Shown: piece after piece, positions 8,612 to 17,021 of the stretch
Numbering within the stretch: the stretch's first letter is position 1
How the letters are laid out: every line of letters starts with the position of its first letter
Assembly (NCBI GenBank): GCA_003209565.1
Contig: QCQK01000017.1
Location: forward strand, 1-33,181
From: Prochlorococcus sp. AG-449-J16
GTDB taxonomy: Bacteria > Cyanobacteriota > Cyanobacteriia > PCC-6307 > Cyanobiaceae
Length of the DNA stretch: 33,181 nucleotides
Direction: 5' to 3'
Program-made: the position numbers and the translations under genes
The notes under the pieces: generated by a model
The model's database searches: none
What the model saw: the letters and a program-made list of their open reading frames with translations, nothing else
Told to the model about the DNA's origin: nothing

Positions 8612-8655
8612 AACAAATCTAAAAATATTTACTTACTTTCTAAATCTACTTAAAT

Positions 8656-9306
8656 ATGGTTAATAGAACAGCAATAATTAAACAACCTGATAAAATTTCT
8701 TTTTTTAATGATGTTTATAAATTACAAAAAGAATATCAAGAGGCATTGATTTTAGATAAATCTAATCCTGATTTTATTTGGATAGGTGAGCATCCACTCT
8801 GTTATACATTGGGGAGAGGATCTAATTACGATAATTTACTATTTTCTCTTAATGATGCTAAATATGATGTTTTTAAGATTGATAGAGGTGGTGAGGTAAC
8901 TTGTCATATGCCAGGACAACTAGTAACTTATCTGGTTTTAGATTTGAAAAATTTTAATAAAGATTTAAATTGGTATTTAAGAAAAATTGAAGAAATTATT
9001 ATAAAAATTCTTAGAACTTTTAATATAGAATGTCACTCTAGAAAAGGGTTTACTGGTGTTTGGATAGGAAATAAGAAAATTGCATCAATTGGAATTGGGT
9101 GTAAAAGATGGATTACGATAAATGGATTTTCAATCAATATTGACTGCGAATTAGAAAATTTTAATAAAATTGTTCCTTGCGGAATTGAAAATTGTCTTAT
9201 GGCAAATATGATTGATTACAACAAAAATTTAAATATTCAAGAAGTCAAGATAATTGTTAAAAAAATCATTCAGGAAGAATTTAATTTTGATTTTGTATCA
9301 AAATAG
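8656..9306 (+). CDS. lipB: Octanoyl-ACP:protein octanoyltransferase LipB
   Basis: LipB moves an octanoyl group from acyl carrier protein to the lipoyl-domain lysine of 2-oxoacid dehydrogenases and glycine cleavage H protein, the first step of de novo lipoylation. The 216-residue product has [12 protein letters not shown] (about residues 77-88, with the conserved His), the lysine motif [14 protein letters not shown] near 137-150 and the acyl-thioester cysteine in VPCGIENC (C175). All catalytic positions are kept. The start ATG at 8656 gives a normal N-terminus. The fatty-acid activating enzyme follows 27 bases later, and a lipoylated client (PDH E2) is encoded about 2.7 kb downstream on the same strand. 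LipA is not in the window. Confidence 0.94.
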   Translation: MVNRTAIIKQPDKISFFNDVYKLQKEYQEALILDKSNPDFIWIGEHPLCYTLGRGSNYDNLLFSLNDAKYDVFKIDRGGEVTCHMPGQLVTYLVLDLKNFNKDLNWYLRKIEEIIIKILRTFNIECHSRKGFTGVWIGNKKIASIGIGCKRWITINGFSINIDCELENFNKIVPCGIENCLMANMIDYNKNLNIQEVKIIVKKIIQEEFNFDFVSK

Positions 9307-9333
9307 AAATTAAAATTCCATAATCAATTTAAT

Positions 9334-11277
9334 ATGAGTGATTTAGCGTATTGGCCTTCAGCCAAACCTCTTTATAAAAAAGATAAATTTGCTAAAAATA
9401 GAGATTTTATTAAGAACCTTCATCATGTAGATCAAATTTGGGAAAAATTAAAATTTAAATGTGGTGATACTCTAGCTGTTTGCGATTTAAGAGGGAAATA
9501 TAAAGAAAAATTTTCTTACTCTGATCTGGCTGATTTAATAACAAAAGTCTCTTTTTCTTTTAAAAATCATGGTTTAGTAGAGGGGGATGTAGTTACTGTA
9601 ATATCTGAAAATTCTCCAAGATGGCTAGTAGTAGATCAAGGTTTAATGCGATTAGGAGCTATAAATGCAGTGAGAGGTATTAATTCTCCTACAGTCGAAT
9701 TAGACTATATTATTGAGCATTCTAATTCAGTAGGTCTAATAGTTCAATCTAAGGAGATTTGGCTAAAGTTAAACAACAAAGAAGAATTAAAAAAAAGACT
9801 GAAATTTGTAATCAATTTAGAAGATGAAGAATTTGAAAGTTTAATAAGTTGGAATCAATTTATAAGTGCAGCAGAAAAAGAAAATTCACAAAATAATGAT
9901 CTTGAAAATTTTCATCCAAAAATTGATGATGTTGCTACTATTCTTTACACGTCTGGTACAACAGGAAAACCCAAAGGTGTCCCCTTGACTCATGCGAATT
10001 TTTTACATCAAATAATCAATTTAGCCTTTATCGCTGATCCAGAGCCAGGGACCTCTGTATTAAGCGTGTTGCCTATCTGGCATTCTTATGAGAGGAGTGC
10101 TGAATACTTCTTTTTTTCATGTGGTTGTTCTCAATATTATACAATTCCAAAATTTCTTAAAGATGATATTACACATATAAAACCTGTTGTAATGGCTACT
10201 GTACCAAGACTATGGGAGGCAATACATGATGGTTTTTTTCAGGCATTGAAAAAAATGCCTTCCAAAAAGCAGAAATTTATTAAGTTTTTGATAGGTAATA
10301 GTTCAGTTTTCAAAAGAAGTCTAAGAAAGATAAGAAATTTAGATATCAATAAAACAACTTTTAAATCAAAAATTCCCTTACTGGGTTCTGTTATTGGCCG
10401 ATATCCTTTGCATAAATTGTCTACTATTTTTTTATGGCCTAATATTCTTAGACAACTATGCGGAGAAAAACTGAAATTTCCTATTAATGGGGGGGGTGCA
10501 TTACCAGAACATGTGGATCTTTTTTTTGAATCTTTAGGTGTAGATGTTTTGGTGGGATATGGCCTCACAGAAACTAGTCCAGTTTTAACTTGTAGGAGAA
10601 GAGCGTTAAATGTTAGAGGATCATCTGGTCAGCCCCTTGCATTTACAGAAATTAAAATAGTGGATGATGATAAAAAAAAGATTCTGAAGTTCAGAGAAGT
10701 CGGAAAAATTCTTGTTAGGGGTCCGCAAGTAATGAAAGGTTATCTTAATAATGAAATAGCTACAAAAGATGTTTTAACCAAGGATGGTTGGTTTGATACT
10801 GGTGATTTAGGTTTTCTAATACCAAATGGTTCTCTCTTTATAACAGGAAGAGCCAAGGATACAATAGTGCTATCAAGTGGTGAAAATATAGAACCGAATC
10901 CTCTAGAGACTGAAATCCTTAGTTCTGAATTTATTAATCAGATTCAACTAGTAGGACAAGATAAGAAATGTTTAACAGCCCTTGTAGTTCCTAATGTCGA
11001 ATTGGTTAAAAGTAAGTTTTTGGAAGAAGACCTTTCAAAATTAAACCTGAATAAGAATATTGGTACATTTTTTAAATCACAAATTAATAATTTGCTTAAA
11101 AGTCGATTAGGAGCAAGATCAGAAGAGCAAATATTAGATTGTTATTTTGTTGATGCCTTTACTCTAGAAAATGGATTGTTAACACAAACTCTTAAACAAA
11201 AAAGAAAAGAAATAGAAAAAAAGTATTCATTACAAATAGAAAATATGTATGAAAACAAATTTAGTAAGAAAATTTGA
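9334..11277 (+). CDS. aas: AMP-forming long-chain acyl-CoA / acyl-ACP synthetase
   Basis: A 647-residue member of the adenylate-forming superfamily, long-chain fatty-acid class. The P-loop-like motif YTSGTTGKPKG lies at residues 205-215, followed by PIWHSYERSAEY, the GYGLTETSPV block (A5-like, near 408), and GWFDTGDLG with GRAKDTIVLSSGENIEP toward the C-terminus. In cyanobacteria this single FadD-like gene usually encodes acyl-ACP synthetase, which recycles free fatty acids to acyl-ACP; there is no classical beta-oxidation in this lineage to need CoA esters. The acceptor cannot be told from sequence. Its position directly after lipB suggests shared expression and a common link to acyl chain supply. 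Confidence 0.88.
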   Translation: MSDLAYWPSAKPLYKKDKFAKNRDFIKNLHHVDQIWEKLKFKCGDTLAVCDLRGKYKEKFSYSDLADLITKVSFSFKNHGLVEGDVVTVISENSPRWLVVDQGLMRLGAINAVRGINSPTVELDYIIEHSNSVGLIVQSKEIWLKLNNKEELKKRLKFVINLEDEEFESLISWNQFISAAEKENSQNNDLENFHPKIDDVATILYTSGTTGKPKGVPLTHANFLHQIINLAFIADPEPGTSVLSVLPIWHSYERSAEYFFFSCGCSQYYTIPKFLKDDITHIKPVVMATVPRLWEAIHDGFFQALKKMPSKKQKFIKFLIGNSSVFKRSLRKIRNLDINKTTFKSKIPLLGSVIGRYPLHKLSTIFLWPNILRQLCGEKLKFPINGGGALPEHVDLFFESLGVDVLVGYGLTETSPVLTCRRRALNVRGSSGQPLAFTEIKIVDDDKKKILKFREVGKILVRGPQVMKGYLNNEIATKDVLTKDGWFDTGDLGFLIPNGSLFITGRAKDTIVLSSGENIEPNPLETEILSSEFINQIQLVGQDKKCLTALVVPNVELVKSKFLEEDLSKLNLNKNIGTFFKSQINNLLKSRLGARSEEQILDCYFVDAFTLENGLLTQTLKQKRKEIEKKYSLQIENMYENKFSKKI

Positions 11278-11315
11278 TTTGTTTTATCTATATTTAAAAG
11301 GTAATTTAATTTTTT

Positions 11316-11759
11316 ATGGAAACAAAAAACTCAATATCTATAAAGCGCTCAATAGCTATTAAAGCTGTGGTTACACCAACTTGGAAGGAAGATGCCGAAA
11401 AAGAATTAAGTAAAGGAATTTCAAACATTGATCAGCAATTATCGCAACTCGAGCAGGAGGGGCAGCAAATAGTAAATAATATTAGATCCCAATCAGTTAA
11501 TCCTCTAGATCCAAGGGTTCAAGAACAGGTTAGTCAGGTGCAACAACAAGTCGCAGCAAAACGAAATGAAATTGAAGAACAAAAAAGAAACCTACTTCAA
11601 CAACAGAGTCAAGTTCGCGAATTAAAAATGGATGAAATTGTTGATCAAGGGCAAGTGGATAGTTTCTGTGACGTCACTGTGGGAGATAATCTTATTGAAA
11701 AAATGCAAGTCTCGATTACGGTTAAAGATGGAGTTATTCAATCTATAGATAATAATTAA
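11316..11759 (+). CDS. YlqD family protein
   Basis: A 147-residue protein of the YlqD family (function unknown; found in Firmicutes and cyanobacteria). A short beta-rich N-terminus (SISIKRSIAIKAVVTP, residues 6-21) leads into a long Gln/Glu-rich coiled-coil (about residues 24-105, with QQLSQLEQEGQQ and QVQQQVAAKRNEIEEQ heptads) and a beta-rich C-terminal part (about 108-147). No signal peptide or transmembrane helix is seen. The Gln richness stands out against its AT-rich, Lys/Asn-rich neighbours but is common in cyanobacterial members. It sits between aas and pdhC, 38 bases after aas. Confidence 0.75.
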   Translation: METKNSISIKRSIAIKAVVTPTWKEDAEKELSKGISNIDQQLSQLEQEGQQIVNNIRSQSVNPLDPRVQEQVSQVQQQVAAKRNEIEEQKRNLLQQQSQVRELKMDEIVDQGQVDSFCDVTVGDNLIEKMQVSITVKDGVIQSIDNN

Positions 11760-11881
11760 AGAGGAGATTTAGTATTTTTGATAAATATAAGTAAATCTTA
11801 ATTACGAAAAGTTTAAATTCTAATTGATCTAAATTATTACTTTCTTAAGTTTTAAGAGTTCCCACTGTGAACATGATTTCG

Positions 11882-11887
11882 TATAAT
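11882..11887 (+). promoter_or_regulatory. Candidate -10 element upstream of pdhC
   Basis: The 217-base gap between the YlqD gene and pdhC has a perfect TATAAT at 11882-11887, about 90 bases before the pdhC start. The region 17 bases upstream has no good TTGACA match, which is common for sigma-70-type promoters in this lineage. The implied leader is about 80 bases. No other clear signal is seen in this gap. Confidence 0.4.
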
Positions 11888-11976
11888 TAAAACAAGAGTT
11901 TAAAGGGTTCTTAATCATAAAAACTTTAGGAAGTTTATTAGAAATCCCTTGAAACTTATGCAATAACAATTTTCTT

Positions 11977-13344
11977 ATGTCTCACGAAATATTCATGCCT
12001 GCCTTGAGTTCTACTATGACAGAGGGCAAGATTGTGGAATGGTTGAAAAATCCAGGAGATAAAGTTGAAAGAGGTGAATCTGTCTTGGTTGTTGAATCTG
12101 ACAAGGCAGATATGGATGTTGAATCTTTTCAAGATGGATATCTTGCGGCTGTTTTAATGCCTGCTGGCAGCACTGCACCAGTAGGAGAGACTATCGGTCT
12201 TATTGTAGAAAATGAGGATGAGATAGCTTCTGTTCAAGAACAAAATAAAGGAATTCAACCTGAAGTTTCTAGTTCGGATCAACTTGAATTGGTAAGCAAT
12301 AAAACTGAAGAAAAACCTTTGGTTCAAAGTGAAATTGTTGAAAAGCAAGAAAAAGAAGTCGTATTAATGAGTGAAAAGGCAGCCCCATCTTTTAATAGTG
12401 ATCAAGTAAATGCTGCTACGAGTAATGCTTCTTCTAGGGTGATTGCATCTCCAAGAGCTAAAAAACTTGCCTCTCAAATGGGTGTTGATTTAGCAAAAGT
12501 TCATGGATCAGGACCTCATGGAAGAATTCAAGCAGATGATATTTTAAAAGCTAATGGCCAACCAGTCTCTATTCCATGGATAGGCGAAGGTGGTTCTCCT
12601 GCGAGTATCCCTGGTGCAAATTTGAGAGTTGAAAGTAAACCAGAAGCTTCAGGAAATAGTTTTGGCAATCCCGGAGAAACAGTTCAATTTAATACCCTTC
12701 AAAAAGCAGTAAATAAAAATATGGAATCTAGTTTAGATGTGCCATGTTTTAGGGTGGGTTACTCCATAAACACAGATAAATTAGATAATTTCTATAAAAA
12801 AGTAAAACAGAACGGAGTGACTATGACTGCTTTACTAGTTAAAGCAGTTGCAAAAACACTAAAGAAACATCCTCAAGTTAATTCAAGTTTTTCAGAAAAT
12901 GGAATTTCTTATCCAGAAAATATAAATATTGCTGTTGCTGTTGCGATGGAAGATGGTGGACTAATAACTCCAGTTTTAAAAGAACCATGCAATACTGATT
13001 TATTTGAATTGTCTAGGGAATGGAAAGATCTAGTAAAAAGATCAAGATCAAAACAATTAGAACCTGATGAATACTCGACGGGAACCTTCACTTTATCTAA
13101 CCTTGGGATGTTTGGAGTTGATAGATTTGACGCAATTCTTCCTCCAGGTACCGGTGCTATTTTAGCCATAGCATCATCGAAACCAACCGTTGTTGCTAAT
13201 AGTGATGGTTCAATATCTGTTAAAAAAATAATGCAAGTAAATCTAACAGCTGATCATAGAGTGATCTATGGAGCTGATGGAGCTTCATTCTTAAAAGACT
13301 TAGCTTCCCTAATTGAAGATGAGCCAGAGACTCTTGTCTCCTAA
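11977..13344 (+). CDS. pdhC: Pyruvate dehydrogenase E2, dihydrolipoyl acetyltransferase
   Basis: The E2 core of the pyruvate dehydrogenase complex, which transfers acetyl groups from E1 via a lipoyl arm to CoA. The 455 residues show one lipoyl domain (1-80, lipoyl lysine K43 in ESDKADMDV), a flexible linker, a peripheral subunit-binding domain (about 155-190; ASPRAKKLASQMGVDLAKVHGSGPHGRI) and the catalytic domain (about 230-455). The active-site His is H427 in DHRVIYGADGA; the usual Asp of the HRxxDG motif is Tyr, which I recall as the cyanobacterial/plastid form. The start ATG at 11977 is followed directly by the lipoyl domain. queA follows after 6 bases. Confidence 0.95.
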   Translation: MSHEIFMPALSSTMTEGKIVEWLKNPGDKVERGESVLVVESDKADMDVESFQDGYLAAVLMPAGSTAPVGETIGLIVENEDEIASVQEQNKGIQPEVSSSDQLELVSNKTEEKPLVQSEIVEKQEKEVVLMSEKAAPSFNSDQVNAATSNASSRVIASPRAKKLASQMGVDLAKVHGSGPHGRIQADDILKANGQPVSIPWIGEGGSPASIPGANLRVESKPEASGNSFGNPGETVQFNTLQKAVNKNMESSLDVPCFRVGYSINTDKLDNFYKKVKQNGVTMTALLVKAVAKTLKKHPQVNSSFSENGISYPENINIAVAVAMEDGGLITPVLKEPCNTDLFELSREWKDLVKRSRSKQLEPDEYSTGTFTLSNLGMFGVDRFDAILPPGTGAILAIASSKPTVVANSDGSISVKKIMQVNLTADHRVIYGADGASFLKDLASLIEDEPETLVS

Positions 13345-13350
13345 ATTTAA

Positions 13351-14475
13351 TTGATTTCGCAAATAAATAATGAAGAAAGAGATTATAAGCTTGAAGCTTA
13401 TGATTATTTACTTGATCCTACATTAATTGCTAGTAAACCTTCCGCAATTAGGCATGAATCAAGATTGATGATAGTTAGAAATAGAGTTTTAGAAAAAGAC
13501 TGCTTTACTAATAAATTTACCAAGAATCTTATAGATGAATTTAGAGAAGGGGATCTTGTAGTTGTAAATAATACTAAAGTTATGAAAGCTAGGTTAAAGG
13601 TTGAATTAGAAAATAAGACATTAGTCGAATTATTAGTTTTAGAAAGGTCTCATGAATGTGTTTGGTTATGTTTGGCAAAGCCAGCGAAAAAGTTAAAAAT
13701 AAATAGAAAATTAAAATTAAGATCTCCTTTAGTACAAGATATTAATTTGTTTGTTGATGGAGTTGATGAGGAAACTGGAGGGAGATTTATTAAATTTCCG
13801 GAAAATATAACTTGTCTTAATTCAATGAATGAACTTCTTGATAAATACGGGGAAATCCCTCTCCCTCCTTATATAAAAAATTCTGAAGAAGAATCTTTTC
13901 ATGAGAAAAGTTATCAAACTGAGTATGCAACTAATCCTGGAGCAGTTGCTGCACCAACAGCTGGTTTACACTTAAGCAAAAGTCTTATTTCCAATCTAAA
14001 AAAAAAAGGAGTAATAATCTTACCGATAACTTTGCACGTGGGTTATGGAACATTCAAACCAATTGATCAAGAAGATTTAAGTAACTTAAAACTTCATAAA
14101 GAATGGGTAAGTGTTAATAAGGAAGTAGTGGAGGAAATAAAAAGAATAAAGAAAACAGATAGAAAAATAATTGCTATTGGTACAACCAGCGTAAGAGCTC
14201 TTGAAAGTTGTTATTCTCACGAAATTAATGACTTTATTCCCATAGCTAAATACGTAGATTTAGTAATTAAGCCAGGTTATAAATTTAAGGTAGTTGATGG
14301 ATTATTAACTAATTTTCATCTCCCTAAAAGTTCATTATTACTTTTAGTAAGTGCAATGATTGGCAGAGAAAGATTATTAGATTTGTATAAGAAAGCCATA
14401 AAAGAAAAATTTAGATTCTTCTCTTATGGCGATGCTATGTATATTGCACCAGATTCACTACTGGAGAAAAAATAG
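13351..14475 (+). CDS. queA: tRNA preQ1 ribosyltransferase-isomerase QueA
   Basis: QueA transfers and isomerises ribose from S-adenosylmethionine to 7-aminomethyl-7-deazaguanine in tRNA, giving epoxyqueuosine. Family blocks in the 374-residue protein are the DYLLDPTLIASKPSAIRHESRLMIV start, VVNNTKVMKARL, YQTEYATNPGAVAAPTAGLH, LHVGYGTFKP and IGTTSVRALES, with TNFHLPKSSLLLLVSA near the end. The start is taken as TTG at 13351: no ATG or GTG occurs in frame before the conserved region, which begins about 15 residues in. The spacing to the pdhC stop is 6 bases, so the two are probably co-transcribed. A clear Shine-Dalgarno is not visible. The 3' end is convergent with cysK, 2 bases apart. Confidence 0.93.
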   Translation: MISQINNEERDYKLEAYDYLLDPTLIASKPSAIRHESRLMIVRNRVLEKDCFTNKFTKNLIDEFREGDLVVVNNTKVMKARLKVELENKTLVELLVLERSHECVWLCLAKPAKKLKINRKLKLRSPLVQDINLFVDGVDEETGGRFIKFPENITCLNSMNELLDKYGEIPLPPYIKNSEEESFHEKSYQTEYATNPGAVAAPTAGLHLSKSLISNLKKKGVIILPITLHVGYGTFKPIDQEDLSNLKLHKEWVSVNKEVVEEIKRIKKTDRKIIAIGTTSVRALESCYSHEINDFIPIAKYVDLVIKPGYKFKVVDGLLTNFHLPKSSLLLLVSAMIGRERLLDLYKKAIKEKFRFFSYGDAMYIAPDSLLEKK

Positions 14476-14477
14476 AT

Positions 14478-15464
14478 TTAGGCTTTTACTGGTTCTTGAA
14501 TGATTCCGCTTGGAACTTCAGTAAACATAATTGATGATAAATACCTCTCTGCTAAATCAGGAAGAACTACTACAATTGTTTTCCCAGCATATTCATCTTG
14601 TTCAGCTAATCTAACAGCAGCGGCAGCGGCAGCCCCACAAGATATTCCTACTAATAGACCTTCCTCTTTAGCTAACCTAAGAGCCATCTCTATTGATTCG
14701 TCATTTGTTACTTGTTCAACCTTGTCAACAATTGATAAGTCAAGGTTCTTAGGAATAAATCCTGCTCCAATTCCTTGGATTTTATGTGGTCCGGATTTAA
14801 CCTCTTCTCCATTCATTGTCTGTGTAATAACAGGACTGTGTGATGGTTCGACAGCTACAGAAGTAATATTCTTCCCCTTCTCTTGCTTAATGTATCTTGA
14901 AACTCCTGTAATTGTTCCGCCAGTTCCAACCCCTGCAACTAGGACATCAATTTCACCATCGCAATCATCCCAGATTTCTGGTCCAGTAGTTTTGAAATGA
15001 ATTTCAGGGTTCGCTGGATTATCAAATTGACCTGGCATGAAATATTGAGATGGATTACTTTCCGCAATTTCTTTAGCCTTAGCTATTGCTCCAGGCATAC
15101 CTTTTGATGCCTCTGTTAAAACAATTTCAGCACCTAACACTGCCATAACCCTTCGTCTTTCAATTGACATGGATTCTGGCATTGTAAGGATGAGCTTATA
15201 ACCTCTTGCTGAAGCAGTAAAAGCTAGAGCAATTCCCGTATTACCAGAAGTTGGCTCAACAATAGTTTTGTCTTTTGTAAGTTTCCCACTTTTCTCTGCA
15301 TCCCAGATCATATTTGCGCCAATCCTACATTTGACACTATAAGCGGGGTTTCTACCTTCAATTTTTGCGAGTACTGTAGCTTTCGCGTTTTTAGTAACTG
15401 ATTTTAATTTTACTAATGGAGTGTTTCCAATAGCAAAACTGTTGTCCTCATAAATTTTTGCCAT
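14478..15464 (-). CDS. cysK: Cysteine synthase A (O-acetylserine sulfhydrylase)
   Basis: CysK makes L-cysteine from O-acetylserine and sulfide with PLP. The 328-residue product carries the PLP lysine K45 in [10 protein letters not shown], the substrate-binding [10 protein letters not shown] loop, and the phosphate-binding [12 protein letters not shown] glycine loop. [13 protein letters not shown] near the C-terminus matches plant and cyanobacterial OASS. Length is usual. It follows the two Cys/Met PLP enzymes on the same strand, with an 84-base TA-rich gap (15465-15548) that could hold its own promoter. A cystathionine beta-synthase side activity cannot be excluded, but the close match to CysK makes OASS the best call. 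Confidence 0.95.
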   Translation of the reverse strand: MAKIYEDNSFAIGNTPLVKLKSVTKNAKATVLAKIEGRNPAYSVKCRIGANMIWDAEKSGKLTKDKTIVEPTSGNTGIALAFTASARGYKLILTMPESMSIERRRVMAVLGAEIVLTEASKGMPGAIAKAKEIAESNPSQYFMPGQFDNPANPEIHFKTTGPEIWDDCDGEIDVLVAGVGTGGTITGVSRYIKQEKGKNITSVAVEPSHSPVITQTMNGEEVKSGPHKIQGIGAGFIPKNLDLSIVDKVEQVTNDESIEMALRLAKEEGLLVGISCGAAAAAAVRLAEQDEYAGKTIVVVLPDLAERYLSSIMFTEVPSGIIQEPVKA

Positions 15465-15548
15465 TTATATATTGAGAAAATATATATTAATACTAACTAT
15501 TATTCGCAAAAAGAGTATATAAGTTTCTATACGGTAAATACTAGGAAT

Positions 15549-17018
15549 CTAGAAATTATTTAGTGCTTCAGAAAAGCTTTTCCATAATTGATCTTGGTCT
15601 TCTAATCCAACTGATACTCTAATTAGGTGCGAGGGTATACCAAAACTTTCAGCCCAATCCAACTCGTCATAATGAGCTAGTAAAACATAGGGACAAACTA
15701 GAGTAAATTTTGTACCTAAACTAGGTCCTTTAGATACTTGTAGAGAATCATAAAATTTCTTAGCTTTGTTTAATCCTCCATTTAATTCAAATGATAATAA
15801 GCAGCCGTATCCTCCATCAGAAGTAAGTAAAGAATTAAAATTTGGACAATTTTCAGGATGGAAAATATTTTTAATCTCGCTATGGGTCTCTAATCTTTTT
15901 TTTAATTCTAAACATGCTTTATTTTGTTCAAAAACTCTTTGATTTACATCTCTACTAACTTTCTCTAGATAAACTGTATCTCCATCGGAAAGTGTTGGAA
16001 GATTAATCTCGTTTAATGCATTTCTAAATTGATCAATCCATTTGCTTTTTGGATTTAGTATTAATGATCCGGCAAGAATATCACCACTACCTGAAAAAAT
16101 TTTTGTAAGGGAAGTAAAAACTATATCTGCATGTTCTAGGGAATTTATATTTAAATTTGAACCAATTGTATCGTCAACAATTAAGGGAATATTTAACTTT
16201 TTTGCTATTTTTGAAATTTTTTTAATGTTTACACATTTGAGCATTGGATTACTCGGTAGTTCAATAATTAATGCTGATGGATTTATGCTTTTGATTTCAA
16301 ATTCAATATCCTCGCAATTTTCTTCTGTAATTAACTTGGCTCCATGAAATATATTCATTGGTAATTTAAGTACATCTACATATGGAAAACCAATTTGGAG
16401 TGTTGGTTTAGTTGGAAATAATTTATATATGATTTCTAATGATGTATGCAATGCAGACATTCCAGATGAAGTTAAGTGAATATCATTAGAGTTAATTTTT
16501 GTAGATTTAGAAATTCTATTTTTTATTCTTTGAGAACATTCATTTACGTAAGATTTTGGAGGGCAATCTTCAAGACCTAGTTCTATAGCCGCAGCCCTTG
16601 AAGATATGCCAAGACCAGTATGTTGCCAAAAAGATTTCGCATAAATACTTCCTTCTTTTTCAGTTATTAAGAAAGCTAAATTATCTCTTTTTTCTATTAA
16701 TGAGAATTGTTCAGAAGTATTTCTATCAATGTATTTTTTTGCTTTAAAAGCTGTGCTTTCATTCGGATATGGCCATATACTTTTATTGTTATAGTAATTT
16801 TCCTTTTTTACTTTTTCACATAATCTTTTCACTATGGGGTTTAGCCCGAATCTTGGGTAAATGGACTTCAATAAATTCATGCATTCTTGATTTTTTTCCT
16901 CGTAATTTATTACATCATTCCAAGTTGGTAATGCTACAGAAACAGCATGAATGCTATCAGGAATAGAATATCCCAACTCTAAATTTTTCCATATAGGGTT
17001 TTTAAGTAAATCTCTCAA
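15549..17018 (-). CDS. Str2-like cystathionine gamma-synthase (Cys/Met PLP enzyme)
   Basis: A 489-residue PLP enzyme of the Cys/Met metabolism family, about 100 residues longer than usual. The PLP lysine is K306 in SLTKIFSGSGD, and IVDDTIGSN carries the PLP-nitrogen Asp. The N-terminal extension, with the order HAVSVALPTWNDVINYEE then YPRFG, resembles fungal cystathionine gamma-synthases (yeast STR2, Neurospora met-7) rather than bacterial MetB. The inferred reaction is cystathionine formation from an activated homoserine and cysteine. The start is TTG at 17018, 3 bases after the stop of the next upstream PLP enzyme, so coupling is likely. Exact substrate is uncertain, since members of this family interchange specificities easily. 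Confidence 0.75.
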   Translation of the reverse strand: MRDLLKNPIWKNLELGYSIPDSIHAVSVALPTWNDVINYEEKNQECMNLLKSIYPRFGLNPIVKRLCEKVKKENYYNNKSIWPYPNESTAFKAKKYIDRNTSEQFSLIEKRDNLAFLITEKEGSIYAKSFWQHTGLGISSRAAAIELGLEDCPPKSYVNECSQRIKNRISKSTKINSNDIHLTSSGMSALHTSLEIIYKLFPTKPTLQIGFPYVDVLKLPMNIFHGAKLITEENCEDIEFEIKSINPSALIIELPSNPMLKCVNIKKISKIAKKLNIPLIVDDTIGSNLNINSLEHADIVFTSLTKIFSGSGDILAGSLILNPKSKWIDQFRNALNEINLPTLSDGDTVYLEKVSRDVNQRVFEQNKACLELKKRLETHSEIKNIFHPENCPNFNSLLTSDGGYGCLLSFELNGGLNKAKKFYDSLQVSKGPSLGTKFTLVCPYVLLAHYDELDWAESFGIPSHLIRVSVGLEDQDQLWKSFSEALNNF

Positions 17019-17021
17019 TTT

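Noticed and set aside
8612..8655. Possible dedicated regulatory element between lrtA and lipB
   Set aside because: The 44-base gap is AT-rich without a clear repeat or consensus -10/-35 pair; it must hold promoters, but none can be assigned.
10239..10568. 109-aa open frame on - within the acyl synthetase gene
   Set aside because: Opposite a clearly coding, motif-bearing region; no independent support.
14500..15000. 166-aa open frame on + opposite cysK
   Set aside because: It is the complement of a strongly conserved cysK; the Ala/Pro/Thr-rich composition is a by-product.
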